A stretch of 64,000 nucleotides of DNA from Paractinoplanes atraurantiacus (GCF_900215205.1 NZ_OBDY01000035.1:1-64000); one strand, 5' to 3'. Positions 26,935-36,201 are shown, counted from the first letter of the stretch. Translations and numbers: made by a program. The notes: a model not told the origin generated them from the sequence alone.

Positions 26935-27312
26935 CTAGCCCTTCTCGAGGGCCTTCTCCAGCTCGGCCTTGGTCATCTTGGAGCGGCCCTGGATGCCGCG
27001 CCGCTGGGCCTCGGAGTACAGGGTGGCCTTCGAGCGGGGCTTGTCGGACGACTTGCGGCCCGCGCTCGGCTTGCCCAGCTCGTGCCAGCTCGACTCGGTC
27101 ATCTCGATGCCGAACTTCGCCGCGGCCTTCTTGATGCGGCGGAACGCCTCGTCGCGTTCTTTGTCGGAGACGTCGCGGACCTGGTCGAAGCGGGCGATCG
27201 CGTTGCGTACGTGGTTGGCGTCGTTGAGGGGTTCCTTACGGACGCGCGGGAACGCGAACTTGCTGTCGGGCATCGCGTCGCGGTCGGCGGCGTCCAGCGT
27301 GTTGTCAGCCAT
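26935..27312 (-). CDS. DUF6582-like protein with SAP/Rho-N-like C-terminus
   Basis: This is a lysine/arginine-rich, highly charged protein of 125 residues without signal or membrane segment. The middle part (KFAFPRVRKEPLNDANHVR, then ARFDQVRDV) matches the DUF6582 family that appears in actinobacteria and phages. The last 35 residues (LYSEAQRRGIQGRSKMTK and so on) have the helix-extended-helix pattern of SAP or Rho N-terminal nucleic-acid-binding motifs. I infer a DNA- or RNA-associated protein. It starts eight bases after the GGDEF–EAL stop on the same strand and could be co-transcribed with it. Confidence 0.72.
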   Translation of the reverse strand: MADNTLDAADRDAMPDSKFAFPRVRKEPLNDANHVRNAIARFDQVRDVSDKERDEAFRRIKKAAAKFGIEMTESSWHELGKPSAGRKSSDKPRSKATLYSEAQRRGIQGRSKMTKAELEKALEKG

Positions 27313-27319
27313 GCCTGTC

Positions 27320-29542
27320 TTATGCCGCGATCGGGTGCTCGTAAAACGCGATGTCGGCGGCCGGCATCGGGCGGGCGAAGTAGTAGCCCTGCGCGTAGCG
27401 GTAGCCGAGGCGGTGCAGTTCGGCCGCCTGCTCGGCGGTTTCGACGCCCTCCGCGACCGCGGCCAGGCCCATGCCGTCGCAGATCTGGATGAGGGCGGCC
27501 ACCACCACCGCCTCCTGGCCGTCGGAGGTGACGTCGTCGACGAACGACTTGTCGATTTTGATGACGTGGGCCGGGCAGGTGCGCAGCAACCCGAGCGACG
27601 AATGCCCGGTGCCGAAGTCGTCCAGGGCGATGTGCACCCCCAGGTCGGCGATCGCCTCGAGCTCGACCAGCGCCTGGCCGCCGTCGAAGACCGCCGTCTC
27701 GGTGACCTCCACGGTCAGCGCGCCCGCGGGCAGCCCGGTGCGCCGCAGCACCGCCGCCACCTCCTCCGCGAAGCCGGCCTCCCGCAGTTGGCGGGCCGAC
27801 ACGTTGACGCTGACCTTCGGCGGTGCGCCCGGCACCGAGCGCCAGCGGGCCGCCTGCTCGCAGGCCTCCTCGAGGATCCACGCCCCCAGCGGCACGATCA
27901 GCCCGGTGTGCTCGGCCGCCGGCACGAAGACCCCCGGCGGGATCGGGCCGCGCGAGGGGTGCGTCCAGCGGACCAGGGCCTCCACCGCGACCATCGAACC
28001 GTCCGGCATCGACACGATCGGCTGGTACGCCAGGTGCAGCTGGCCGGTGTCGAGGGCGACCCGCAGGTCGGCGGCGAGCCGGGCCTGTTCGGCGCTGCGC
28101 TGGTCCATGGCGTCGGTGTAGGCGACCTGGCGGCCCTTGCCCTGCGCCTTCGCCTCGTACATGGCCACGTCGGCCCGGCGCAGCAGCTCGTCGGCGGTGT
28201 CGCCGGGCCGGGCCGCGGCCAGGCCGATGGAGGCTTCGACGACCAGTTCGTGGGCGCCGGCCCGGACGGGCTCGCGCAGCCGGTCGGCGATCGCGGCCAG
28301 GGTCGCCGCCGCGTCCCCGCACAGCAGCAGCGCGTACTCGTCCCCGCCGAGCCGGGCCACCACGTCGCCGGGGCCGAGCCGGCTGCCGAGCGACCCGGCC
28401 ACCGCGATGAGCAGCGCGTCGCCGACGGCGTGCCCGAGGTCGTCGTTGATCGCCTTGAAGTCGTCGAGGTCGATCATCGCGACGGAGACCTCGGAGCCGG
28501 ACGCCAGCGCCGCGCCGACGGAACGGAGCAACACCGTCCGATTCGGCAGCCCGGTCAGCGCGTCGTGGCTGGCCTGGTGGTCGAGCACGTCCAGCAGCCG
28601 CGTGTTGTCGCGCAGCGCCACCATCTGCCGGGCCGCCACCAGCAGCGTCACCGTCACCGAGCCGATGGCGATCGCGAGCAGGTCGCCGGCCCGCGACGCG
28701 GCACTGAACAGCAGAAGTCCCCCGGTCGCGAGCACCGCCGCGTACGGCATGACCGAAAGCCCTCGCGGCACCGGCCGGGGCAGCGGCCGCCCACCCTGGG
28801 ACGCGCGCCTCTGCCGATCCGCCGCGACGCAGAGGAACAGGCAGGTGGTCGGGAGCAGCACGTGCGCCGTGTTCATGTACGGGTGCCCGTTCAGCAGCGG
28901 CGCCAGCGCCCCGCCGCCCGCGCCGATCGCCCCGGTCAGGGCCAGCAGGTGCAGCGCCCGCCGGTCGATCGGCCCGGTCCCGGTGAAGGCCACCTTCACG
29001 AACGCGAACACGCAGATGAAACCGGACGCCACCACGACCAGGATCGCCCCGGCGCCGGTCCCGCCGTGCCCCAGCCAGTCGCTCCACCGCTCCGACATCA
29101 GATGCCAGGCGAAAGTCAGCACCGTGACGATCACGGTCGTGATGTCGAGCCCGAAGCGCGCCCATTCGATCCGTGTGCGCCGCGCCCCGGGGATGCGCAG
29201 CAGCCCCAGGATCATCGCCACCAGCCCGGAGACGTAGATCGCCGCGGTCACCCCGCTGATCTTCTGCCCCTGCTGACCGGCGCCGAAATAGTCGTACGCG
29301 TTGCCCGCCGCACCCAGCCCGATCAGGCAGATGCCGACTCCCGCATATCGCCAGTAGGTCCGCCCGAGCCGCGAGGCCCGCCAGCAGGCGGCCGCCGCCA
29401 GCGGCACCGTCACCAGCAACGGCAGCCAGCCCACGACCGGCGGCGTCCACCGCGTCAGCCCGATCGTGAACCAGATCGCCGCGATCACGACCAGCCCGCC
29501 GGCCGCCAGCAGCGTGCGCGTCGGCCGGAAGGGAGGGATCAC
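27320..29542 (-). CDS. Membrane-bound GGDEF–EAL protein
   Basis: This 740-residue bifunctional cyclic-di-GMP enzyme has about ten N-terminal hydrophobic segments (residues 10–290) forming an integral-membrane sensor. A diguanylate cyclase domain carries GGDEY near residue 397, a conservative variant of GGDEF. A phosphodiesterase domain carries EALVRW near 520, plus DDFGTGHSSL and IKIDKSFVDD. All EAL metal ligands I can follow are present, so hydrolysis looks likely; cyclase activity may also remain. It would control c-di-GMP in response to an unknown membrane signal; in related actinobacteria this nucleotide controls development. It is divergent from the PL11 lyase gene, with 102 bases between. 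Confidence 0.92.
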   Translation of the reverse strand: MIPPFRPTRTLLAAGGLVVIAAIWFTIGLTRWTPPVVGWLPLLVTVPLAAAACWRASRLGRTYWRYAGVGICLIGLGAAGNAYDYFGAGQQGQKISGVTAAIYVSGLVAMILGLLRIPGARRTRIEWARFGLDITTVIVTVLTFAWHLMSERWSDWLGHGGTGAGAILVVVASGFICVFAFVKVAFTGTGPIDRRALHLLALTGAIGAGGGALAPLLNGHPYMNTAHVLLPTTCLFLCVAADRQRRASQGGRPLPRPVPRGLSVMPYAAVLATGGLLLFSAASRAGDLLAIAIGSVTVTLLVAARQMVALRDNTRLLDVLDHQASHDALTGLPNRTVLLRSVGAALASGSEVSVAMIDLDDFKAINDDLGHAVGDALLIAVAGSLGSRLGPGDVVARLGGDEYALLLCGDAAATLAAIADRLREPVRAGAHELVVEASIGLAAARPGDTADELLRRADVAMYEAKAQGKGRQVAYTDAMDQRSAEQARLAADLRVALDTGQLHLAYQPIVSMPDGSMVAVEALVRWTHPSRGPIPPGVFVPAAEHTGLIVPLGAWILEEACEQAARWRSVPGAPPKVSVNVSARQLREAGFAEEVAAVLRRTGLPAGALTVEVTETAVFDGGQALVELEAIADLGVHIALDDFGTGHSSLGLLRTCPAHVIKIDKSFVDDVTSDGQEAVVVAALIQICDGMGLAAVAEGVETAEQAAELHRLGYRYAQGYYFARPMPAADIAFYEHPIAA

Positions 29543-29644
29543 AAGGCTCCCATCGGCCGGTCACGGCCGTTTCTAAGTTTTCTGTTGTCGCGCGCCCCGC
29601 GCCGCATCTACGGAGGCGTCCCCTGCATCCCCGAAAGGACCCTC

Positions 29645-31954
29645 ATGAGGAAGTTGATCGCCGCGAGCGCCCTCGCGGTGGCCGTACCCTGCGGCGTGGT
29701 CGCCCTGTCGATGCTGCCCTCCGAAGCCGCCACCACCCCCGTCGGCAACGGCGTCTACACGCTGGCCTCCGCCGCCAGCGGCAAGTGCGTCGACGTCACC
29801 GGCGCCTCGGCCGACAACGCGGCCCCGCTGATCCAGGTGGCCTGCAACGCCACCGCGACCAACCAGCAGTGGAAGGCCGTCCCGCAGGCCAACGGGCAGT
29901 TCAACCTGGCCAACGGCAAGAGCGGCCGCTGCGTCGACGTGCCGAGCGCCTCCACCACCTCGGGCACCCAGCTTCAGCAGTACGGCTGCGGCGACGGCCT
30001 GAAGACCAACCAGCTCTGGACGTTCGCCGCTTCCACCGCGGCCGGCGGCAAATACCTGGTCAAGAGCGTCGCCACCGGCCTGTGCGTCAGTACCAAGGAC
30101 GGCTCGACGGCCGGCAACAACCCGATCGTCGAGGAGACCTGCTCGGACGTCGCCCGCATGCAGTGGTCGTTCAATTACGTTTCGGGCCCCACTTCGCCGA
30201 CGACCCCGCCGCCGGCCGGCACCGGCCGGCAGATGGAGGATCTCGACCGGGGCCTGATCAGCGTGCGCTCGGGCAACGCCAACCTGGTCTCGTGGCGGCT
30301 GCTCGGCACCGAGGCGTACTCGACCGGCTTCAACGTCTACCGCGCCGGCACGAAACTCAACGCCACCCCGATCACGAACTCGACGAACTATCTCGACTCC
30401 TCGGGTGCGGCGAACGCCTCGTACACCGTCAAAGCAGTTGTCAATGGTGTCGAGCAAGCCGCGTCGGAGTCGTCGCTGACCTTCGCGAACGGCTATCTCG
30501 ACGTGAAGCTCCAGGTGCCGCCGGCCGGCGACGGCTACACCTACTCGGCCAACGACGCCTCGGTCGGTGACGCCGACGGGGACGGGCGCTACGAGATCTT
30601 CGTGAAGTGGGATCCGTCCAACTCCAAGGACAACTCGCAGTCCGGAGTCACCGGGAACGTCTTCGTCGACGCGTACAAACTCGATGGAACTCGCCTGTGG
30701 CGCATCGACCTGGGGCGCAACATCCGGGCGGGCGCGCACTACACCCAATTCCAGGTGTACGACTACGACGGCGACGGCCGGGCCGAGATCGCGATGAAGA
30801 CCGCCGACGGCACGAAGTCCGGCACCGGCGTGGTCATCGGCTCCTCGACGGCCGACTACCGCAACTCGTCCGGCTACGTGCTCTCCGGCCCCGAATACCT
30901 GACCATGTTCAACGGCCTGACCGGCGCCGCCATGTCGACCGTCAACTACGTTCCGGCCCGCGGCACGGTCAGCAGCTGGGGCGACAGCTACGGCAACCGG
31001 GTCGACCGCTTCCTGGCCGGCACGGCCTACCTCGACGGGCAGCGGCCCAGCCTGATCATGGCGCGCGGCTACTACACGCGGGCCGTCGTCGCCGCCTGGG
31101 ACTTCCGCAACGGCACCCTGACCAGCCGCTGGACCTACGATTCGGGCAACAGCAACACCGGGGCGTACGGCCAGGGCAACCACCAGCTGTCGATCGCCGA
31201 CGCCGACGGTGACGGCAAGGACGAGATCATGTACGGCGCGGCGGCCATCGACGACAACGGCACGCTGATGTGGCGCAGCGGCCTCGGCCACGGCGACGCC
31301 CTGCACGTGGGCGACTTCATCCCGTCCCGGGCCGGCCTGGAGGTGTACCGCCCGTCGGAGAGCACCTCCCAGCCGACCGACGCCATGCTCGACGCCCGCA
31401 CCGGCGCCGTCATCTGGTCGCACCCGTCCTGCGGCTGCGACAACGGCCGCGGCGTGGCCGGCGACGTCTACGCCGGCAGCGCGGGCGCCGAGGCCTGGTC
31501 GTCGTCGGTCGACGGCCTGTCGAACACCAGCGGCCAGAACGTGGGCCGCAAGCCGTCCTCGACCAACTTTCTGGCCTGGTGGGACGCCGACCCGGTCCGC
31601 GAGCTGGTCGACGCCACCCGCATCGACAAGTACGGCACGGGTGGCGACACCCGTCTGCTCACCGCCTCCGGTGTGGCCTCGAACAACAGCACCAAGCAGA
31701 CCCCGGCCGTCTCCGGCGACCTGCTGGGCGACTGGCGCGAGGAGGTGGTCTGGCGCCTGTCCGACTCGTCGGCCCTGCGCATCTACAGCACCCCGGCCGC
31801 CACCGACCGCCGCCTCACCACGCTGATGCACGACTCGCAGTACCGGGTGGCCGTCGCCTGGCAGAACACGGCCTACAACCAGCCCCCGCACCCGAGCTTC
31901 TTCCTCGGCAACGGCATGAGCACCCCACCCCAGCCGACCATCTACGTCCGCTGA
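29645..31954 (+). CDS. Secreted rhamnogalacturonan lyase (PL11) with RICIN domain
   Basis: This exported 769-residue protein has a signal peptide at residues 1–29 and a RICIN/CBM13 β-trefoil at about 33–175 with QxW repeats (NQQW, NQLW, MQWSF). A threonine/proline linker follows, then a β-sandwich (about 195–290). The catalytic part resembles Bacillus YesW/YesX, family PL11, with several calcium-type DxDxDG loops such as GDADGDGRYEI, YDYDGDGRAEI and ADADGDGKDEI. It would cleave rhamnogalacturonan I of plant pectin by β-elimination, with the lectin domain binding polysaccharide. ATG 29645 follows GAAAGGA by five bases; the frame is open far upstream, but that is antisense shadow. A strong terminator follows. 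Confidence 0.93.
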   Translation: MRKLIAASALAVAVPCGVVALSMLPSEAATTPVGNGVYTLASAASGKCVDVTGASADNAAPLIQVACNATATNQQWKAVPQANGQFNLANGKSGRCVDVPSASTTSGTQLQQYGCGDGLKTNQLWTFAASTAAGGKYLVKSVATGLCVSTKDGSTAGNNPIVEETCSDVARMQWSFNYVSGPTSPTTPPPAGTGRQMEDLDRGLISVRSGNANLVSWRLLGTEAYSTGFNVYRAGTKLNATPITNSTNYLDSSGAANASYTVKAVVNGVEQAASESSLTFANGYLDVKLQVPPAGDGYTYSANDASVGDADGDGRYEIFVKWDPSNSKDNSQSGVTGNVFVDAYKLDGTRLWRIDLGRNIRAGAHYTQFQVYDYDGDGRAEIAMKTADGTKSGTGVVIGSSTADYRNSSGYVLSGPEYLTMFNGLTGAAMSTVNYVPARGTVSSWGDSYGNRVDRFLAGTAYLDGQRPSLIMARGYYTRAVVAAWDFRNGTLTSRWTYDSGNSNTGAYGQGNHQLSIADADGDGKDEIMYGAAAIDDNGTLMWRSGLGHGDALHVGDFIPSRAGLEVYRPSESTSQPTDAMLDARTGAVIWSHPSCGCDNGRGVAGDVYAGSAGAEAWSSSVDGLSNTSGQNVGRKPSSTNFLAWWDADPVRELVDATRIDKYGTGGDTRLLTASGVASNNSTKQTPAVSGDLLGDWREEVVWRLSDSSALRIYSTPAATDRRLTTLMHDSQYRVAVAWQNTAYNQPPHPSFFLGNGMSTPPQPTIYVR

Positions 31955-31968
31955 CCCGCCCGAAAGCA

Positions 31969-32007
31969 GCGGCGCGCCCCGGATGCGAACAGGCCGGGGC
32001 GCGCCGC
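31969..32007. terminator. Bidirectional terminator hairpin
   Basis: A perfect 14-base stem GCGGCGCGCCCCGG (31969–31982) pairs with CCGGGGCGCGCCGC (31994–32007) across an 11-base loop. It lies between the stop of the PL11 gene and the stop of the convergent remnant at 32012. It has no T-run, as is common for GC-rich actinobacteria. Confidence 0.88.
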
Positions 32008-32011
32008 CCGT

Positions 32012-32247
32012 TCAGCAGTCGTCCTGGTGCCAGTCGCCGCCCTCGCGGGTCCAGGGCTCGGACTCCTGGTTGATCGCCTTGACCGAATAGGTGTAGGTGA
32101 CTCGGGCAAGATCGCCGGTGACCTTCGCGGAGTAGGTCTCCATCGGCAGGGCACTGCCGTACATCTGCTTCGCCGCGTCGGTGATCGCGGTGAACTCGGC
32201 CTGCGAGGTCCGCTTGCGGCATCGTTCGGAGAGGATTTTGTACGCGG
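32012..32247 (-). pseudogene. C-terminal remnant of a secreted/lipoprotein-type gene
   Basis: The frame encodes about 75 residues that resemble the end of small actinobacterial lipoproteins: TAYKILSERCRKR, then EFTAITDAAKQMYG, YTYSVKAINQESEPW and HQDDC at the end. Those proteins normally begin with a signal peptide and a charged linker. Here the coding trace runs directly into the stop of the STAS–HATPase gene with no ATG, GTG or TTG start and no signal sequence. I read it as an N-terminally truncated remnant. It could be translated only by read-through or re-initiation from the gene upstream. Confidence 0.55.
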
Positions 32248-32958
32248 TCAGCGGTCCGTTCTCAGCAAGGCCCAGACGATTTTTCCGCCGCGGATGCGGG
32301 TGGCTCCCACGTGGGTGCTGACGGCGTTTATCAGGTGGAGGCCGCGGCCGTGCTCGATGCCGGGCACGACGGTCCGGGGCATGGCGGTGCTGGCGTCCTG
32401 GACGGCCACGCGCAGGTAGCGGCCGGGGCAGGAGACGACGACCTCGAAGTCGGAGACGGCGTGCAGGATGGCGTTGGCCGCCAGCTCGGTGACGACGAGG
32501 CGGGCGTCCTCCCGCACGGCGTGCAGGCCCCAGGCGATGCATGCCTGGTCGACCAGGGCGCGGGCGGCGCGGGCGTTGGACGAGACCGGGGTCAGGCAGC
32601 GGCGCATCCAGCGGGGCACGTGCGCGCGTACGGCCGCCAGGGCCTGGTCCCGGTCTTCGAAGAGGGCGACGAAGCTGCGGTACGCGCCGAGGTCGCGGGC
32701 GATGCCGGGGTCGGCGCCGTAGAGGAGCACGGGCACGCCCCAGGTCTCCCGCGCCTGGTAGGAGGCGCTGGCCAAGGTCGTGAGGTGGCCCGCGGTGGTC
32801 TGGCGCAGACCCTCGAGGTCGACGAGCACGGCGGCGGGGCACTCGGCGGCGGCCTTGTCGATGGCCGCGCGGACGGTCGTCTGCGTGGTGGGAGAGAGCA
32901 CGCCGGACAGCCGGACCGTGATGGATCCGGTCTTGTCTCGGACCGTCGTCGTCTTCAC
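32248..32958 (-). CDS. STAS–HATPase fusion (sigma-factor regulatory protein)
   Basis: This 236-residue protein joins an N-terminal STAS domain (residues 8–105; AAVLVDLEGLRQTTAGHLTTL is the core) to a C-terminal HATPase_c_2 domain. The N-box is VTELAANAILHA (about 158) and the G-box is EHGRGLHLINAVS (about 206). The fusion combines antagonist and anti-sigma kinase modules of the RsbV/RsbW type in one chain. The usual STAS phosphoserine is replaced by T-T in the segment QTTAGH, so phosphorylation could occur on threonine. The 203 bases to the divergent AraC gene hold the promoter. Confidence 0.87.
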   Translation of the reverse strand: MKTTTVRDKTGSITVRLSGVLSPTTQTTVRAAIDKAAAECPAAVLVDLEGLRQTTAGHLTTLASASYQARETWGVPVLLYGADPGIARDLGAYRSFVALFEDRDQALAAVRAHVPRWMRRCLTPVSSNARAARALVDQACIAWGLHAVREDARLVVTELAANAILHAVSDFEVVVSCPGRYLRVAVQDASTAMPRTVVPGIEHGRGLHLINAVSTHVGATRIRGGKIVWALLRTDR

Positions 32959-33161
32959 CGATAAATCGACACATCCCCATAAATCCGGCAGACTACGACA
33001 GGTGCCACCGTTCGGGCCACACCTTCACCCTGACGGCAGGCGCTCCGAACGGACTACGCCGATAACGAACGGCCCCGATCCCGATCTGTCGTATCCGCGA
33101 AGCAGGATTGATCCCCGGGCTCGACAGGAGCACTGTGGGTCGCGTCGAGAGGTGACCGGCG

Positions 33162-34106
33162 ATGATCAGCGTTTTCGAGACCGATGATCTCGACATGGCG
33201 TACGAGATGCTCAATCGCACCTACTCGCGGACGCGGATCACCGTGACCGAGGGGCGGATCGGGATGCGGATCGCCCGGTTGGGTCTCGGCCCGGTGTCCC
33301 TGGACCACGTCACCTTCACGATGAGTCACCGCGCCGACCTGGCGCCGATGGGTCACATCGCGATCGGCCGGGCCCTGGCCGGGCGCACCCGGTGCCGCAC
33401 CGGCCCGGACGCCGTCGAGAGTGTGGCCGGCGACCTGTTCCTGGGCAACCAGCCGGACATTCCCCTGCACACCGAGAGCGAGAACCACGACGGCGAGTAC
33501 GCGATGTTCCCGCCCGAGCTGTTCGCGCGGGTCGCCGACGCGGCGCCCGGCCGGGCCGCGCAGCCGATCCGCTTCACCGGATATCGGCCGGTCTCCGAGC
33601 GGGCGGCGTCGTTCTGGACCCGGACCCACGAACACGTCCGCGACTACGTGGCCGGCCTGTCGGTGGACGACGAGCCGTTGCTGGTCGGCTCCGCCGTACA
33701 GATGCTGGCCTCGGTGACCTTGTCGGCCTTTCCGAACACCGCGCTGCGCGATCCCACCATCGAGGACCGCCACGACGCCCACCCGGCGACCGTGCGGCGC
33801 GCGGTCAGGTTCATCGAGGACTACGCCCACCAGGACATCACGCCGGCCGACATCGCGGCCACGGCTCGCGTGACGATCCGGGCGCTGCAACTCGCGTTCC
33901 GCCGCCACCTCGGTACGACCCCCACGGCCCTGCTCCGCCGGGTCCGCCTGGAGCACGCCCACCGCCAGCTGCTCGAGGCCGACCCCGCCACCACGACTGT
34001 CTCGGCCGTGGCCATGCAGTGGGGATTCGCCAGCCACAGCACCTTCACGGCCCACTACCGGGCCGCCTACGGCGTCCTGCCCTCGGCGACCCTGCGCCGC
34101 CGCTGA
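33162..34106 (+). CDS. AraC-family transcriptional regulator
   Basis: This 314-residue AraC-type activator has an AraC-binding-like N-terminal domain (residues 1–195) and two helix-turn-helix motifs at the C-terminus. Those include DITPADIAATARVTIRALQ and VSAVAMQWGFASHSTFTAHY, with the conserved GFASHSTF. A GAGAGG lies about ten bases before ATG 33162. It is divergent from the STAS–HATPase gene and upstream of the orphan FAD-binding subunit by 65 bases, so it could regulate either. Confidence 0.9.
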   Translation: MISVFETDDLDMAYEMLNRTYSRTRITVTEGRIGMRIARLGLGPVSLDHVTFTMSHRADLAPMGHIAIGRALAGRTRCRTGPDAVESVAGDLFLGNQPDIPLHTESENHDGEYAMFPPELFARVADAAPGRAAQPIRFTGYRPVSERAASFWTRTHEHVRDYVAGLSVDDEPLLVGSAVQMLASVTLSAFPNTALRDPTIEDRHDAHPATVRRAVRFIEDYAHQDITPADIAATARVTIRALQLAFRRHLGTTPTALLRRVRLEHAHRQLLEADPATTTVSAVAMQWGFASHSTFTAHYRAAYGVLPSATLRRR

Positions 34107-34171
34107 CATCCCGGTCTCGTTCGGGTGAATGCTTGTCCAGTAACAACCAGTTTCCGGCATCATGAGGTGCC

Positions 34172-34996
34172 GTGGACTACATCCCCGCCACCAGCGCCGC
34201 CGAGGTCCTGGACACTCTCGCCGACGGGCAGACCCAGGTGCTCGCCGGTGGGCAGAGCCTTTTCTTCACCACCCCGCCCCGCCGGGTGGTCGACATCAAC
34301 GGGGTCGCCGAGTTCGACGTGCTGACCGAGGTGGACGGCGCGCTGCGGGTCGGCCCGACCGTGCGGCACCGGGCGTTCGAGACGGACGCCGTCGGCGGCG
34401 CCCTCGGCGACCTGCTGCGCCTCGTCGTACGCCACATCGGCCACCCGCCGGTCCGCGCCCGCGGCACGATGATCGGCAGCCTGGCCTACGCCCACCCCGC
34501 CGCGGAATGGACAGTCGTGGCGATGATCCTCGACGCCTCAGTGGAACTGATCGGCCCGGGCGGATGCCGGACCATCCCTGCCGCACGGTTCTTCACCGGC
34601 GCCGGCACGACCGCCCGCCGCCCGGACGAGCTGCTCGCCGGCGTACGGCTGCCGCAGCTGCCGGCCGGCACCGGGGCCGGCTACGCCGAGGACCGCCGAG
34701 GACCCGGAATCTGGGCGTACGCGGCCACGATGGCCGCCGTCACGATGGCCGACGACGTGGTCACCGCCGCGGCCATCGGCCTGGTCAACGCCGGCCCCTG
34801 CCCGGTGCGGGCCCGCCAGGCCGAACGGGCGCTGATCGGCACGACGTTCTCCGACACGGCGATCATCGCCGCCGCCAACGCCGCCGCGGCCGAGGTCGCC
34901 GACGGCGACCGGCGAACCGTCCAGGTGCTCACCCGGAGAGCATTGACACAGGCCCGGAAGGGCAGCTACCAGGGATCTTGGCTTTCCACGCGGTAG
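34172..34996 (+). CDS. FAD-binding subunit of a molybdo-flavoprotein dehydrogenase (orphan)
   Basis: This 274-residue protein of the CoxM/XdhB-type medium subunit family has the FAD loop LAGGQSLF (about 24–31) and the second FAD motif TMIGSLAYAHPAAEW (about 98–112). It has a CO-dehydrogenase flavoprotein C-terminal domain. The partners normally encoded beside it, the [2Fe-2S] small subunit and the molybdopterin large subunit, are absent on both sides. It may be an orphan that serves a distant complex, or a remnant. The start is GTG 34172 after a GAGG. The next gene begins 12 bases later on the same strand. Confidence 0.85.
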   Translation: MDYIPATSAAEVLDTLADGQTQVLAGGQSLFFTTPPRRVVDINGVAEFDVLTEVDGALRVGPTVRHRAFETDAVGGALGDLLRLVVRHIGHPPVRARGTMIGSLAYAHPAAEWTVVAMILDASVELIGPGGCRTIPAARFFTGAGTTARRPDELLAGVRLPQLPAGTGAGYAEDRRGPGIWAYAATMAAVTMADDVVTAAAIGLVNAGPCPVRARQAERALIGTTFSDTAIIAAANAAAAEVADGDRRTVQVLTRRALTQARKGSYQGSWLSTR

Positions 34997-35008
34997 CCTG
35001 AGGCGCCT

Positions 35009-35734
35009 ATGTCTGTCGTCATCCCCTCACGGCGCCGCCTGGCCCTGCTCCTCGGCGCCGTCCTCGTCATCCTGGCCGCGGTCAACGTCGCGGACAAGTT
35101 CGGCCCGCGCCACACCGGCCTGGTGGCCGGCCCCACGGTCGCGCTCGGACTGCTCCTGCTGGCCCGCCGCGTCGGCCTGACCTGGCACGATCTGGGCCTG
35201 TCCCGCCGCACCCTGCTGCCCGGCCTGAAATACGCGGTGGGCGCCGTCCTGGCGGTGGCCGCCGTCTACGCGATCGGCGCCGCCCTGCCGCTGACCCGAT
35301 CGGCCTTCCTGGACGCTCGCTATCACCTGCATCCGGGCGCGGCTCTGCTCACGGCCTTCATCGTGGTCCCCCTGGGCACGGTCCTGCTGGAGGAGATCGC
35401 CTTCCGCGGCGTCCTGCTCGGCCTGATCAACCGCCACCGCGGCGCCGTCCTGGCCAGCGTCACGTCGTCCGTCCTGTTCGGCTTCTGGCACATCCTCCCG
35501 AGCCTGCGCCTCAACGAGGCCAACCAGGCCGTACGGGCCGCGGTCGGCGCCAGCATGACGGGCCAGGTGCTGGCCGTGCTGGGCGCCATCACGTTCACCG
35601 CCGTGGCCGGCCTGCTGCTGTGCGAGCTGCGCCGCCGAAGCGGCAGCCTGCTGGCCGCGGCCGCGCTGCATTGGGCCACCAACGGCCTGGGGGTCCTGGT
35701 CGGCACGGCCCTGGCCGCCCTGCGCCTGGCCTGA
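35009..35734 (+). CDS. CPBP-family intramembrane metalloprotease
   Basis: This 241-residue membrane protein has about seven hydrophobic helices and the Abi/CPBP signature EEIAFRGVLLG near residue 130, followed by FGFWHIL near 160 and the final conserved WATNG. The glutamate pair and histidine are the predicted zinc-type active site. In bacteria these proteases are linked to bacteriocin self-immunity or protein processing. It lies 12 bases after the FAD-binding gene and 80 bases before the T7-type cassette; an immunity role there is possible but unsupported. Confidence 0.88.
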   Translation: MSVVIPSRRRLALLLGAVLVILAAVNVADKFGPRHTGLVAGPTVALGLLLLARRVGLTWHDLGLSRRTLLPGLKYAVGAVLAVAAVYAIGAALPLTRSAFLDARYHLHPGAALLTAFIVVPLGTVLLEEIAFRGVLLGLINRHRGAVLASVTSSVLFGFWHILPSLRLNEANQAVRAAVGASMTGQVLAVLGAITFTAVAGLLLCELRRRSGSLLAAAALHWATNGLGVLVGTALAALRLA

Positions 35735-35814
35735 CGATCGGCCCGGCCGCCACGGCGGTTTGACAGGAGAGTTCACTATTGCCCGGAACCACCGTGCGAT
35801 AGGGAGGCCGGCCT

Positions 35815-36201
35815 GTGAGCGATGTCGATGCCGCCGAGGAGTGGCTGGACTCCTGGGTCGCCAGTGTCGACGAGAGAGCCGCGACTGCCGTCGAGCTGTC
35901 TCGCCGGGTCGCCGCGCTGACGGGCGAGTCGAGAAGTCGGGACGGCCTTCTGGGCGTGACGGTCGGGTCCGCCGGGCAGCTCACCGCGCTCCACATCGAC
36001 GATCGCGCACGGCAGCGAACCGGCTCGGAACTCAGCCGGGAGATCATGGCTCTCGTTCGGCGCGCTCAGGAGCGGCTCTCGTCCCAGGTCGCCGACCAGG
36101 TACGGGAGACCGTCGGCGCCGACACCGAGACCGGCCGCGCGGTGATCCATTCGTACGCCGAGCGCTTCCCGGAAACCGGTGAGGACGACCATGCCCGGTG
36201 A
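35815..36201 (+). CDS. YbaB/EbfC-like protein, first gene of the toxin cassette
   Basis: This is a 128-residue acidic protein. The residues RDGLLGVTVGSAGQLTALHI (about 42–61) and the flanking helices match the YbaB/EbfC fold. Actinobacteria often place variants of it as the first gene of type VII secretion cargo operons, so it may act as a chaperone or secretion partner rather than a DNA-binding protein. The start is GTG 35815. Its end overlaps the EspC-like gene by 11 bases, beginning a chain of four overlapping genes. Confidence 0.7.
   Translation: MSDVDAAEEWLDSWVASVDERAATAVELSRRVAALTGESRSRDGLLGVTVGSAGQLTALHIDDRARQRTGSELSREIMALVRRAQERLSSQVADQVRETVGADTETGRAVIHSYAERFPETGEDDHAR

Noticed and set aside
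26931..26942. AGGGCTAGCCCT palindrome as a terminator
   Set aside because: No loop and too short a stem; it lies inside both stop codons and is more likely coincidental.
26969..29644. Upstream extension of the PL11 frame over the GGDEF–EAL gene
   Set aside because: The real start at 29645 has a ribosome site and a signal peptide; the extension is composed of repetitive R/H/G-rich shadow sequence.
29573..31891. 772-codon frame antisense to the PL11 gene
   Set aside because: Valine/alanine/glycine-rich shadow with no motif, opposite a well-matched lyase.
35009..35734. CPBP protease as the immunity protein of the toxin cassette
   Set aside because: CPBP proteins can be immunity factors, but it is upstream, separated by 80 bases, and a better-placed coupled gene follows the toxin.
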